Below are positions 1 through 8,188 of a DNA stretch of 19,579 nt, in pieces. Origin of the DNA: an uncultured Acetatifactor sp. (GTDB lineage Bacteria > Bacillota > Clostridia > Lachnospirales > Lachnospiraceae); assembly GCA_934394515.1 (NCBI GenBank), contig CAKRRU010000041.1, positions 1-19,579 on the forward strand. The letters are read 5' to 3'. The position numbers and the translations under genes are program-made. How positions within the stretch are numbered: the stretch's first letter is position 1; each line of letters opens with the position of its first letter. The notes below the pieces were generated by a model, which did not search any database, was not told the DNA's origin, and saw nothing but the letters and a program-made list of their open reading frames with translations.

Positions 1-382
1 AGCGGCCAAAGTACGCCCGCTAAGTACCGGCGTCTGTTTACGGTCAGCTTATTCTTATATGCAACCGGGTCTACTGGATTACTGAAAACTTTAGAACCGC
101 AGAACTCCCGGGACGGACAGAAGGGCTCTCTTTCAGTTGTTTGTCGGAGAGTGTTGATATTTTCTTGAAAAGTGTAGAAAGACAGGGGGAAAGCGGACAC
201 GATGTCCGCGTCAGCCGATTCGCGCCATGGACGGCGCGTGTAGGCGGCCCCGTCCGGTTTAGAACCGCTAAATCACTTTTCTTAGAAAATTCACACTCGT
301 AGACTTTACAACTGAAAGAGAGCCCTTCTGTTAGTTCCGGGAGTTCGTCCGGTTAGCCAGTGATCATTGACTAACTTACCAG
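1..382. other. Gene-free region with dense inverted and direct repeats
   Basis: No convincing coding frame is seen here. Besides the long inverted repeat described separately, there are short hairpins: GCGGAC/GTCCGC around 193-209 and CGCGCC/GGCGCG around 222-239. An 11-base direct repeat (TTTAGAACCGC) occurs at 90-100 and 258-268, and CGTCCGGTT recurs at 251-259 and 346-354. The region lies downstream of the pseC/GT-C transcript, so it could be transcribed as a structured 3' tail, or be a recombination or transposon-derived site. I recognise no RNA family. Confidence 0.6.
78..370. repeat. Long imperfect inverted repeat with 23-base perfect core
   Basis: Positions 118-140 are the exact reverse complement of 308-330 (23 bases, no mismatch). 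The similarity extends both ways: about 78-174 pairs with about 274-370, with scattered mismatches and small gaps, leaving an insert of roughly 100 bases (175-273). The core reads GGGCTCTCTTTCAGTTGT toward the centre, which resembles terminal repeats of ISL3-type elements. However, the similarity continues outside the core, no transposase remains, and no target duplication is visible at the core edges. An invertible segment, a decayed miniature element or a cruciform/RNA structure all remain possible. Confidence 0.8.
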
Positions 383-1756
383 TTAATAATACATGACCCC
401 CTTCAGGAATCCGTAAAAATAGTACAGTCCGCATATCAGGTGCCACAGATATGCCAGCCACTGTATACCGATCACCACACGGATCCTGCAACATTTGCTA
501 CGTGCTTCCGGGTTTGATCCTGCCTGTAATTCCGCTGCTTTCTCACAGGCACGCGCTGTGGCACGCAGCAATACCAGCAACGCTCCCACAAACGCAAAAA
601 AGATACCGTACATATATCCCCAGGAAAAGTTGAAATCCATCTCCCGGAATCCTTTTTCATACAGACAGAATGCCATAAGGAAGCTCATGACATATATCTG
701 CCAGGAAAAACGATAGATACTGTCTCTGCGCAGTTCTTTATAGTTCAGCAAAAGCACCAGGATCGGAAAGCCTGCTGCCAGACCGATTGCCAGTGGAATA
801 TTGCTGCAATACTGCATCCACACATGACCGAAGGTGAATCCAATACCGCCTTCCTGTCCTTCCTGCGGGACGAACACTCCGCGGAACTGGTAAAGCAGAT
901 CCACAAATGTGGGAATAAAACATATCCCCAGCCGGATCGTCGGCAGAAAATTCCGAAACTTACTGCCAAACATTCTCCACAGCATCAAAATCCCCGCTGC
1001 GCCCACCAGCACAATGGTAAAACTGGGCTTCGCCATTGTAGCCAGCAGCAGATAAACGGAAAACAAAAGATAATCCCTGCCATGCTCTTTCCATGCATTC
1101 TCATGTCCATACAGAGGCAGAAGCTCTCCATACTTGAAAAAAGCCAGAATTGCGAAAGGGCGCGCCGCCATATAAGTTGCGTTATGAAAGGGATTCGGTG
1201 TAAACACTCCCAAATACTTGTACTTGATCCCCGGCAGATAGATACCTGTGGGAGGATATACCATGGATACAAAAAATAAAGATACTGCCACAATCCCCGT
1301 TATGACTCCGGGAATCCACGCTTTCCCGTTCCTGCCTCCGGACAGCTTCGCAGATCCGGCTGCCATAGCTCTCCGCAGGTCGGGACCCACATGCTTGTCC
1401 AGCATCACTTTCAGTGCTATCATAGCCGCACTGTTTAACAGCATCGTTGCCAGTGCCATTGCCAGTTCCGCTCCGGTATCGAGAGAAGACGTAACCAGAT
1501 GGATCGCCGCTGCCAGTTTGAACAGAATCGGATAAGGAAAACTGTATCCGCTGTCCAGCCCCTGCATCTCCAGGATATAAGCTTTCATATCGGAATGATA
1601 CAATCCTGTCCCAAGCAAGCTTTCCACACACTGCCTGTAAAACAGCCGGAACGTAACCACCGATGCGATAACCACCAAAAAGCCAAATACCGCAATATCT
1701 ATGAAATTTTTGTGTGGTGTTTCCGAAATATGATTACTTCCTGTGTTCTGTTTCAT
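383..1756 (-). CDS. Polytopic GT-C-like membrane protein, putative glycosyltransferase
   Basis: A 457-residue integral membrane protein with about ten to twelve hydrophobic segments (for example near residues 20-38, 98-118, 148-168, 228-262, 272-290, 318-337, 379-398 and 427-449). After the first segment, an extracytoplasmic loop carries HSDMKAY with Asp56, the position where GT-C enzymes that use lipid-linked sugar donors usually have their catalytic acidic residue. A second conserved-looking patch is PNPFHNATYMAARP near 187-200. The ATG follows a GGAG ribosome site. It starts 51 bases after pseC ends on the same strand, so the two are probably cotranscribed. Inferred role: transfer of a sugar onto a surface glycan outside the membrane. 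The sugar and acceptor cannot be told. A flippase or polymerase role is less likely but not excluded. Confidence 0.7.
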   Translation of the reverse strand: MKQNTGSNHISETPHKNFIDIAVFGFLVVIASVVTFRLFYRQCVESLLGTGLYHSDMKAYILEMQGLDSGYSFPYPILFKLAAAIHLVTSSLDTGAELAMALATMLLNSAAMIALKVMLDKHVGPDLRRAMAAGSAKLSGGRNGKAWIPGVITGIVAVSLFFVSMVYPPTGIYLPGIKYKYLGVFTPNPFHNATYMAARPFAILAFFKYGELLPLYGHENAWKEHGRDYLLFSVYLLLATMAKPSFTIVLVGAAGILMLWRMFGSKFRNFLPTIRLGICFIPTFVDLLYQFRGVFVPQEGQEGGIGFTFGHVWMQYCSNIPLAIGLAAGFPILVLLLNYKELRRDSIYRFSWQIYVMSFLMAFCLYEKGFREMDFNFSWGYMYGIFFAFVGALLVLLRATARACEKAAELQAGSNPEARSKCCRIRVVIGIQWLAYLWHLICGLYYFYGFLKGVMYY

Positions 1757-1807
1757 TCTGCTCCATATCCCATTCGTTTCAATAACGATCCGTTAATATA
1801 CCTGCAC

Positions 1808-3007
1808 TTATTTCAGCTTTGTATAATATGCCACTACCTTTTTCACCGCATGAATCACGTCTTCCACGTCCTCATCAGTCAGACCGTAATACAGAGGAAT
1901 ACTCATAACCTCGTTATAATACTTCTCCGCATTGGGGCACAGTCCTTTTTTGTATCCCAGCTTCTCATAATAGGAATGCCAGTATACCGGCAGATAATGT
2001 ACCTGCGGGCAGGTGTTCTCCGCATACATTGCGTCAAAGAACTGCCGTCTGTCACAATTTAAGTGTTCCAGATTCAGGTGCAATACATACAGATGCCAGG
2101 TCGTGTCGGATTCCAGAATCTCTTTCTGCAGGATCAGCTCCGGCATGTCTGCAAATGCCTCATTATAGCGCTTGCGGATCTCTTTTCTGCGCTCTGAGAA
2201 TTTAGAAAGCTTCTTCAGCTGACTCAACAGAAGTGCCGCCTGGAACTCGGTCATACGATAGTTGAATCCAAGCTCTACCTGCTCGTTGTACCACATAGCG
2301 TCCGTGGGATGTACCATCTCTTCGGGATCTCTGGTAATACCATGGGTACGCAGACGTAACAGATGACGATACAATTTCTCATCATTCGTTGTAATGGCTC
2401 CACCCTCTCCGGCCGTTACGGTTTTTACCGGATGGAAGCTGAAGCAGGTCATATCCGCCAGACTGCCTACCGGCTGTCCCTTATATTTTGTACCCATGGC
2501 GTGAGCTGCATCCTCGATCAACAGCAGGTTATGCTCTTTACAAATCTTTCTGATTTCATCCAGTTCTACAGCCTGTCCTGTAAAATCAACTGCCACCACT
2601 GCTTTGGTCTTCGGCGTGATCAGTCTGCGCACCGATTCAGGGTCAATATTGTAAGTCTCCGGATCAATATCTGCGAATACCGGCTTTGCACCCGCATACA
2701 GTACGCAGTTAGAAGATGCTGCAAACGTGATGGAGCTGACGATCACCTCGTCTCCCTCTCCAAAGCCTGCTGCCAATGCCGCCAGATGCAGTGCTGCGGT
2801 TCCGTTGCACACTGCCACCGCATATTTTGCATGAGTGACCTCGCACAGATGCTTCTCCAGTTCACTGACCTGGGGACCGCTGGTGATCACATCCGCCGTC
2901 AGCACCTTCGTTACCGCTTCAACATCCGCCTGATCAATATATTGCCGTCCGTAGAAAATCTTCTTCTCACGTACCGGCTTTCCTCCAAATATAGCTAACT
3001 GTTCCAT
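1808..3007 (-). CDS. pseC: PseC-type UDP-4-keto-6-deoxy-N-acetylhexosamine aminotransferase (DegT/DnrJ/EryC1/StrS family)
   Basis: A 399-residue PLP enzyme, normal length for the family. Visible motifs are NGTAALH (68-74, phosphate binding), IEDAAHA with Asp166 (contacts the PLP ring nitrogen) and FHPVKTVTAGEGG with Lys195 (Schiff base lysine). Other PseC-like stretches are KPVFADIDPETYNIDP, VDFTGQ and RLRTHGITRDP. In the known pathway PseC aminates C4 of the PseB product, giving UDP-4-amino-4,6-dideoxy-N-acetyl-beta-L-altrosamine, a precursor of pseudaminic acid, in the cytoplasm. The ATG has an AGGAGGAAGCAG ribosome site just upstream. It leads a two-gene unit with the membrane protein after it. 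The upstream enzyme PseB is encoded about 9 kb away on the other strand, and no PseG, PseH, PseI or PseF is seen. The end product could therefore be a different 4-amino sugar. Confidence 0.85.
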   Translation of the reverse strand: MEQLAIFGGKPVREKKIFYGRQYIDQADVEAVTKVLTADVITSGPQVSELEKHLCEVTHAKYAVAVCNGTAALHLAALAAGFGEGDEVIVSSITFAASSNCVLYAGAKPVFADIDPETYNIDPESVRRLITPKTKAVVAVDFTGQAVELDEIRKICKEHNLLLIEDAAHAMGTKYKGQPVGSLADMTCFSFHPVKTVTAGEGGAITTNDEKLYRHLLRLRTHGITRDPEEMVHPTDAMWYNEQVELGFNYRMTEFQAALLLSQLKKLSKFSERRKEIRKRYNEAFADMPELILQKEILESDTTWHLYVLHLNLEHLNCDRRQFFDAMYAENTCPQVHYLPVYWHSYYEKLGYKKGLCPNAEKYYNEVMSIPLYYGLTDEDVEDVIHAVKKVVAYYTKLK

Positions 3008-3139
3008 CTCTGCTTCCTCCTGTCCTCTGACCAGATTCTGTCGTTCTCATATTTATAGCTTAAGCAAGCTTACCACTGTCTGTTTTTCCTGCATTCTTTG
3101 AGACCGGTTTTCTGAAATCCCAGTATAATTTACGGACTT

Positions 3140-3168
3140 ATCTTATCATATTGCGGGAAGAAAAACAA
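3140..3168 (-). promoter_or_regulatory. Candidate promoter for pseC unit
   Basis: On the minus strand TTGTTT (3163-3168) and TAAGAT (3140-3145) are separated by 17 bases, upstream of pseC. The match to consensus is moderate (3/6 and 4/6). A TATGAT overlaps nearby but with a 15-base spacer. It would sit back to back with the plus-strand promoter at 3177-3205. Confidence 0.35.
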
Positions 3169-3176
3169 CAATGGTG

Positions 3177-3205
3177 TTGGCATGCCCCGCCCTGTGCGGT
3201 ATAAT
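3177..3205 (+). promoter_or_regulatory. Sigma-A type promoter of the SGNH esterase gene
   Basis: TTGGCA at 3177-3182, a 17-base spacer and a perfect TATAAT at 3200-3205. Transcription would begin near 3212, giving a 5' leader of about 25 bases before the ATG at 3237. This rules out the in-frame upstream ATG at 3171 as the normal start. Confidence 0.8.
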
Positions 3206-3236
3206 GAGTCCATCTGAAGAAAGGATTTCACATCCC

Positions 3237-4637
3237 ATGAAAAAACAAAGCTTACACAAAAAATCTCCTGTAAAGATACTCCTTACGGTATTTATTATCA
3301 TCGTTTTACTCGGTATTTTATCAGGGGGACTTCTCTATTATAAATACTATGAACCCGGAAAACGCTCCGCAGATCTGCAAAGACTTGCGCAGGAATCCTA
3401 TGAGGGTGTATTTTTCTCCATGTATGTCCCGGATGCTTTTCCTGAGGATATTTACCCTGCCTATATGGGCTACGATGTGGTAGGCTGTTCGCATAAAATC
3501 GCCTCTTTTTCCGACCTGTCGGACTATCTTGCCGCAGCCTTTTCCTCCGGCAGCGAGGTAACCCATGTATTCCTGGTCCTGGATCCCATGGCGCTCTGGA
3601 ACAGCTGTCTCCACAGGAACAATCTCTTTTATAACGCTCTGGATGAGAAACTCCTGGCCTATGTAGATACGCACCCAGAGACAACGTTCACGATCCTGTA
3701 CTCCGCTCCTTCGCTGGAATACTGGCAGTCCCACGCAAGCGGCGATCTGGATACTTTCAGCAATGTAGTACAGGTGTTGTCTGCGCCGCTGGCCGCCAGA
3801 GAAAACTGTTCCCTGCATTTTGCCAGCGGACAGGAATGGCTGATCGCCAACCCCACTGCCTATGACACGCCTCTGGAACTGAATGCGGAAGCAGCCCGCT
3901 ACACCATGCTTTTAGTACTGGGCGGTGACTTAAAACTGCAAAATACGGAAAAAGTAAACAGCGTGGAACAGTTTCGTAACCTGATCACAGAAAAGACAGC
4001 TTCCCCCGCTGTCTATTCCGACCTGTCCGATGCCCATATCATCTATTTCGGTGACAGTGTATTTGGAAATTATCATGATTTTACCTCCATTCCCGGCGTG
4101 ATCAGTGCGCTCACCGGTGCCCGCTCGGACAACCGGGGGATCGGTGGTTCTTCCGCCACACAGTTAAATTCCGATGACAACTCTTTTCCCAGTGTCGTGC
4201 AGCGTTTTCTGGCAGAGGAAAATATTACATCCATGGATGCACAAAAACTGTGTTTTGTCATCAATTATGGATTAAATGATTATTTTTCGGGATATTCCAC
4301 TGAGGACTACCGGAAAGGACTGGAGGATGGTGTCCGGGCATTGCAGGCTGCTTATCCGGAGTCAAAGATTCTGATCGTATCCTCCAATTTCATCTCTTCC
4401 TTTCATAACGGTACCGAAAAAAAGAATCCACAAAGAGAAATTTTATCAGACTTTGTGGCTGCTGCTGAAGAATCCGCTGCGGATCTGCAGGTGGATTTTC
4501 TCAACGTAAACAATTCCCTGCAATGGGATGCTTCCAATGTCAACAATTATATGGCGGATGCTGTCCATCCCAATGAACAGGGACGATTTTTATTTGGCGA
4601 AGCATTAATTCGGGCCTTAGAGGAAATTCTCCTCTAA
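3237..4637 (+). CDS. Membrane-anchored SGNH/GDSL-family esterase
   Basis: A 466-residue protein with a Lys-rich N-terminus and one hydrophobic segment (about 13-34), so it is probably anchored with the body outside the cell. Residues 50-255 form a domain I do not recognise. The C-terminal part is a clear SGNH hydrolase: block I GDS with Ser274, a glycine block GIGG near 301-304, a third block NYGLND with Asn347, and DAVHPN with Asp441 and His444. The family removes or transfers acyl groups, often acetyl on polysaccharides or peptidoglycan. The ATG at 3237 has a GAAAGGA site upstream and lies just after a strong promoter. The gene is monocistronic, divergent from pseC, and ends in an intrinsic terminator. 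Given its neighbours, a surface glycan is the likely substrate; this is inference. Confidence 0.85.
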   Translation: MKKQSLHKKSPVKILLTVFIIIVLLGILSGGLLYYKYYEPGKRSADLQRLAQESYEGVFFSMYVPDAFPEDIYPAYMGYDVVGCSHKIASFSDLSDYLAAAFSSGSEVTHVFLVLDPMALWNSCLHRNNLFYNALDEKLLAYVDTHPETTFTILYSAPSLEYWQSHASGDLDTFSNVVQVLSAPLAARENCSLHFASGQEWLIANPTAYDTPLELNAEAARYTMLLVLGGDLKLQNTEKVNSVEQFRNLITEKTASPAVYSDLSDAHIIYFGDSVFGNYHDFTSIPGVISALTGARSDNRGIGGSSATQLNSDDNSFPSVVQRFLAEENITSMDAQKLCFVINYGLNDYFSGYSTEDYRKGLEDGVRALQAAYPESKILIVSSNFISSFHNGTEKKNPQREILSDFVAAAEESAADLQVDFLNVNNSLQWDASNVNNYMADAVHPNEQGRFLFGEALIRALEEILL

Positions 4638-4649
4638 GGCCCGTTTTTT
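4611..4649 (+). terminator. Intrinsic terminator overlapping the SGNH esterase stop codon
   Basis: A perfect 14-base stem (CGGGCCTTAGAGGA with its complement), AATTC loop and a T-run at 4644-4649. The gene's TAA (4635-4637) lies inside the right arm, so the last codons double as terminator. The minus strand lacks a good T-run, so it may serve convergent manC only weakly. Confidence 0.92.
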
Positions 4650-4666
4650 CTTCTGTCTTCTGCTTT

Positions 4667-5980
4667 TCAGGGATTCGGATATTTCTGTTTATCCTGCACA
4701 CTAATGTCTTTTCCAAGCTGTACTTCGATCACCTGCAGTTCTGTATCTGCCAGGATCGTGTGTCTGCAGCCCGCCGGCATACGCAGTACATCTCCGGCTT
4801 TCACCTTTTGCTCCACTCCATCAATTATAGCCCGGCCTTCCCCGTAAATCACGGTCCACACTTCATCTCTGAGCTCATGGCTGTGATAATTCATCCTGTG
4901 TCCGGGATTCAGGGTCACCTTGATGGTCAGGCTCTCTTTCTCCACATCCATTACCCGGAAACTCCCCCAGGATTTCTCTGCGAACATGACCTGCTGGTCA
5001 AAACTGCTCACATAGGGCTTTATATAGCTGGACTGTTCCTTATCCGATACCAGAATTCCTTCCGGACTGGCTGCCACCACCATATCCTTCAGCCCCATGC
5101 AGAGAACCGGCATATCCAGTTCATTGACCACATGGACATTTCTGCAGGTCTCATTGAACACTGCCTTACCGACGCACTCACTGTCCATAGCCTCCGTCAG
5201 TGTATTCCAGGTGCCCAGATCCTTCCAGGTGCCGGCGAACCGCATCACCTCGATCTCCGGCTCCTTCTCTACCACTGCATAATCAAAACTGATCTTCTGC
5301 AACGTACCGTATTTTTCTAAAAGGTCTTCATATCCCTTAAAATCGATCAGCTCATGAGCCTTTTCCAATACATAGTTCAGTCGGAAGGCAAACACGCCGC
5401 CATTCCACAACGCTCCCTGACGGATATATTCTGCCGCCAGTTCCTTGTCCGGTTTTTCCTTAAACATCGCCACCCGGCTGACAGCTTCCGATGACTTCGG
5501 AATAATATAACCATATTTTTCGCTGGGATAGGTCGGTTCCATTCCCATCAAAACCAGATGGGCAGTACTGTGTGCCGCACGTTCCTCCAGATTCTGCAAT
5601 GCTACAAAATAATCCTTTTCCACGTAAGGATCCACCGGGCATACGATGACCGGCTCTTCCTCCATCACACCCTGGACATCCTTCAGATAAGCCGCCGCCA
5701 GCGCAATTGCCGGAAAGGTATCCCGCCTACAGGGCTCCATGCTGATCCCCACCTCTTCTCCCAACTGGTTGTGAATGGAAGAAATCTGCGCCTTGGACGT
5801 GGCTATCGTGATCTTCGCTAACGGGTCTGCCTCGCGGATCTGACGATATACCCGCTGCACCATGGATTCCAGACCGCCGTCTTCTGTATGAAATATTTTG
5901 ATAAACTGCTTGGAACGGATCTCATTGGACAGGGGCCAAAGCCGCTGTCCGGAACCGCCCGACAAAAGTATGATGTTCAT
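4667..5980 (-). CDS. manC: Mannose-1-phosphate guanylyltransferase with C-terminal cupin (ManC/CpsB type)
   Basis: A 437-residue cytoplasmic enzyme of the class that makes GDP-mannose from GTP and mannose-1-phosphate. The N-terminal nucleotidyltransferase fold has the signature GGSGQRLWPLS (8-18) followed by SKQF (23-26; usually PKQF). FKEKPD and WNGGVFAF match the sugar-binding parts. A cupin domain follows in the last 110 or so residues, with NPGHRMNYHSH and GEGRAIIDG, the part that provides mannose-6-phosphate isomerase in bifunctional homologues. It is slightly shorter than the usual 470-480 residues, so isomerase activity is not certain. The ATG follows GAGAGAGG and lies 13 bases after the GT39-like gene, so the two are one transcript. 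GDP-mannose would feed mannose or fucose addition to a surface glycan. Confidence 0.88.
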   Translation of the reverse strand: MNIILLSGGSGQRLWPLSNEIRSKQFIKIFHTEDGGLESMVQRVYRQIREADPLAKITIATSKAQISSIHNQLGEEVGISMEPCRRDTFPAIALAAAYLKDVQGVMEEEPVIVCPVDPYVEKDYFVALQNLEERAAHSTAHLVLMGMEPTYPSEKYGYIIPKSSEAVSRVAMFKEKPDKELAAEYIRQGALWNGGVFAFRLNYVLEKAHELIDFKGYEDLLEKYGTLQKISFDYAVVEKEPEIEVMRFAGTWKDLGTWNTLTEAMDSECVGKAVFNETCRNVHVVNELDMPVLCMGLKDMVVAASPEGILVSDKEQSSYIKPYVSSFDQQVMFAEKSWGSFRVMDVEKESLTIKVTLNPGHRMNYHSHELRDEVWTVIYGEGRAIIDGVEQKVKAGDVLRMPAGCRHTILADTELQVIEVQLGKDISVQDKQKYPNP

Positions 5981-5993
5981 AGTCTGTCCTCTC

Positions 5994-7598
5994 TCAATTC
6001 TGTACCGTAAGCAACAGGTAATCTCCCACCGTGTCCACTACATCATAGGAGAAATCAAGATACTGCAACTCTTTCCGGTGCAGTACCATCAGACCATCTC
6101 CCACAGTCTCAGCCAGCTCTGCAGCCTGTTGCTCCGGATAGATGTAATGATACCGGTCCCCATAAGCCGGAAGCTCCCTTCCATTGGAAACATTACTCTT
6201 CCCCTGATAATACTGCGCATCTATCCTGCAGACATACTGCGTCAGAATCTCCGTAGCGTCCCGGTTGAACTGCCAGCCCAGATTGCCGGTGATATACAGA
6301 CTGTCGTAATCCTCCAGAGCATCCGCTTCCGCCACTGCCTCCATGAAAGCTTTGTTATAGTATTGTCCACTTTCCTCTGCATAACTTGTAAAGTAAGTTC
6401 CAAAGAACAGAACGCTGCTGATCCCGTAAGCAGCTGCGACCACCGGCCACAGTTTTTTCCACTTGCTGACTGCCAGGCCGATTCCGTACGCACAGAGCAG
6501 AATGACCGGATAAAAAATAATATTCACACGGTTAATGTTGACTTCATAGGTGATCAGTCCGACCCAGATCCCGGTAATCAGGAAGCCCCATAATGCCAGC
6601 ATCTTTGTCTGTTTTTCGGTGATTTTCTCCCGGAACAGCTGTATGGTAAATACAATGATCCCCGCAAAAACAAACGGGATCGACACATGGTATAATGGGC
6701 CGAAAGCCGGAATCGAATTAAAGAAAATATCCGGCAGCTGCAGGAATACGTGACTGAACAGAGCCCAGGCATTTTTCCCAAACTGCGCAAAAGAAAAATT
6801 CAAAAGCAGGATATCTGCGCTTCTCACACTGTCCGGGAAATAGGGCATGGTAAAAAACGGAGTGCTCAGGGTCCTGCCGAAATGGATCGCATTAATTCCA
6901 AGGACGATGACCTCCGGCAGTGCCACCAGCGTAAATAACAGTGCGCATAACACGCCTTCCCGGAATTTCAGCTGCCGTTTCCACAGACACCATACGAAAA
7001 ATACAAAAAGGAATGCCGTCACAGAGTAAGCTGCTACTCCATAACAATAAAACGTCAGTCCGAAAAAGATCATGGACAGGTATAAATAACGTCGTTTTTC
7101 CAAACCAAGGAGCAGTAAATAGAAGCCCAGTAAAAATACATGGGGAAACAGATTACAATCCAGAGACCAGCGGCTCTGCATAAACTGCCAGGGATTCACC
7201 GCCGTCAGCAGCATTGCCAACATGGCGATCCGTTCAGAGAACAATTTCTTCCCTACAAGGTACACCAATGCTACTGCGCCGGAGGAGACCAGCAGCATCG
7301 GCAGACGCACGGCCACGGTGTTAAATCCGAACAATTTGATAAACGGAACCATGCAATAAGCCAGCAGAACGCTCATCTGGCTGTATTTCCATGCAGTAAA
7401 ATGAACCGGCAGAAAAGTACCATATCTGTCGGTTCCGTATTTTGATAATGCCCAGGCATCCACTGCCCCCATGGCCTCGTCCTGGTTGATGCCGTCCGGA
7501 ACCATGCCGAAACGGATACAGCGCAGGAGCACAGCAAGGGCAAGGATGCTCCAGAAGAGAATGATTCTTTTTCTATTATCTTTGGTTATTGCGTTCAT
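5994..7598 (-). CDS. GT39/ArnT-like membrane glycosyltransferase
   Basis: A 534-residue polytopic protein with roughly ten hydrophobic segments and a soluble C-terminal part of about 120 residues. After the first segment (about 12-29), the loop has GINQDEA with Asp40-Glu41, the acidic pair expected in PMT/ArnT-type GT-C enzymes that use polyprenyl-phosphate sugars. Further family-like stretches are FTAWKYSQM and NTVAVRLP before the second membrane cluster. A GAAAGG ribosome site precedes the ATG. It is the first gene of a unit with manC, 13 bases apart. Coupling to GDP-mannose supply suggests mannosyl transfer through a lipid carrier, as in protein or wall-polymer mannosylation, but specificity cannot be read from sequence. 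Confidence 0.78.
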   Translation of the reverse strand: MNAITKDNRKRIILFWSILALAVLLRCIRFGMVPDGINQDEAMGAVDAWALSKYGTDRYGTFLPVHFTAWKYSQMSVLLAYCMVPFIKLFGFNTVAVRLPMLLVSSGAVALVYLVGKKLFSERIAMLAMLLTAVNPWQFMQSRWSLDCNLFPHVFLLGFYLLLLGLEKRRYLYLSMIFFGLTFYCYGVAAYSVTAFLFVFFVWCLWKRQLKFREGVLCALLFTLVALPEVIVLGINAIHFGRTLSTPFFTMPYFPDSVRSADILLLNFSFAQFGKNAWALFSHVFLQLPDIFFNSIPAFGPLYHVSIPFVFAGIIVFTIQLFREKITEKQTKMLALWGFLITGIWVGLITYEVNINRVNIIFYPVILLCAYGIGLAVSKWKKLWPVVAAAYGISSVLFFGTYFTSYAEESGQYYNKAFMEAVAEADALEDYDSLYITGNLGWQFNRDATEILTQYVCRIDAQYYQGKSNVSNGRELPAYGDRYHYIYPEQQAAELAETVGDGLMVLHRKELQYLDFSYDVVDTVGDYLLLTVQN

Positions 7599-7681
7599 GA
7601 TAGTATGATGCCTTTCGGTTTTATCCTTAAATTAGTCCTCTGTGCCTTGCTTTCATAGGGCAAAGAACCTGTTACCATCAC

Positions 7682-7710
7682 ATCATACCACAGAACAAAT
7701 GGTTTGTCGC
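7682..7710 (-). promoter_or_regulatory. Candidate promoter for the GT39-like/manC unit
   Basis: On the minus strand GCGACA (7705-7710) and TATGAT (7682-7687) have a 17-base spacer, matching consensus 4/6 and 5/6. It lies directly after the stop of the XRE regulator gene, so the glycan unit can be transcribed independently of it. Confidence 0.45.
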
Positions 7711-8055
7711 CTATTCTTCCTTATACTGAGATAGCATTTTAAGATAATTCATGAAAGATTTTCTCTTTTCATCCGATAGATTGCGGTATATCTGCAGTAT
7801 CGTTTTTTCTTCCTCTGTCTGTACTTCCGCCATTTCCCGTTCCTCAAAGATATCCGTAACAGAAACTCCCAGTTCATTGCAAAGAATCATTACTGTATCC
7901 ATTCTTGGAATCGTCTTCCCTGTCAGAAAACAACTGATTGTAGAAGACGACATTTGTGTGTTGTGTGCTATCTTGTAAGGTGTTGTGCCTCTTTCGTCAC
8001 ATAATTGTTTAAACTTCCGGGCTATTTCTTTGCATTTTTCCTTGGAATCGTACAT
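7711..8055 (-). CDS. XRE-family helix-turn-helix regulator
   Basis: A 114-residue protein with an N-terminal HTH_3-type DNA-binding domain (about 10-70): KFKQLCDERGTTPYKIA, then the recognition region SSSTISCFLTGKTIP (36-50) and a closing LGVSVTDIF. The short C-terminal tail is charged and helical (about 78-114) and may dimerise. I chose the ATG at 8055 because AGGTGG sits 8 bases upstream; a GTG at 8067 adds four residues and is possible. It lies 133 bases after the FRG gene on the same strand and just ahead of the GT39-like/manC unit, so it may regulate the FRG/zinc-ribbon cassette, the glycan unit, or itself. No operator was identified. Confidence 0.85.
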   Translation of the reverse strand: MYDSKEKCKEIARKFKQLCDERGTTPYKIAHNTQMSSSTISCFLTGKTIPRMDTVMILCNELGVSVTDIFEEREMAEVQTEEEKTILQIYRNLSDEKRKSFMNYLKMLSQYKEE

Positions 8056-8188
8056 ATCTTCTACCACCTTTGTCCTGTATTTATATCTCTATAAACTACA
8101 TGGCAAAAATCGACAGAATCTTACATATTATTTACTAAAACTTCCCACACCGGTACGGTGCCTCAAAATTTTCAGGTGCTGTTACCAT

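Noticed and set aside
118..330. ISL3-derived miniature transposable element bounded by the 23-base repeats
   Set aside because: The core resembles ISL3 ends, but the inverted similarity continues beyond it on both sides and there is no visible 8-base target duplication, so the element boundary is not supported.
824..1279. Plus-strand open frame of 151 codons
   Set aside because: It lies opposite the well-supported membrane protein gene, has no ribosome site or family resemblance, and reads as a shadow frame.
3171..3236. N-terminal extension of the SGNH esterase from an upstream ATG
   Set aside because: The segment overlaps the -35/-10 promoter, encodes no plausible signal sequence, and the ATG at 3237 has a ribosome site and a Lys-rich signal-anchor start.
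8145..8165. Terminator after the FRG gene (small CACCG/CGGTG stem)
   Set aside because: The stem is only about five base pairs and no proper T-run follows on the minus strand.
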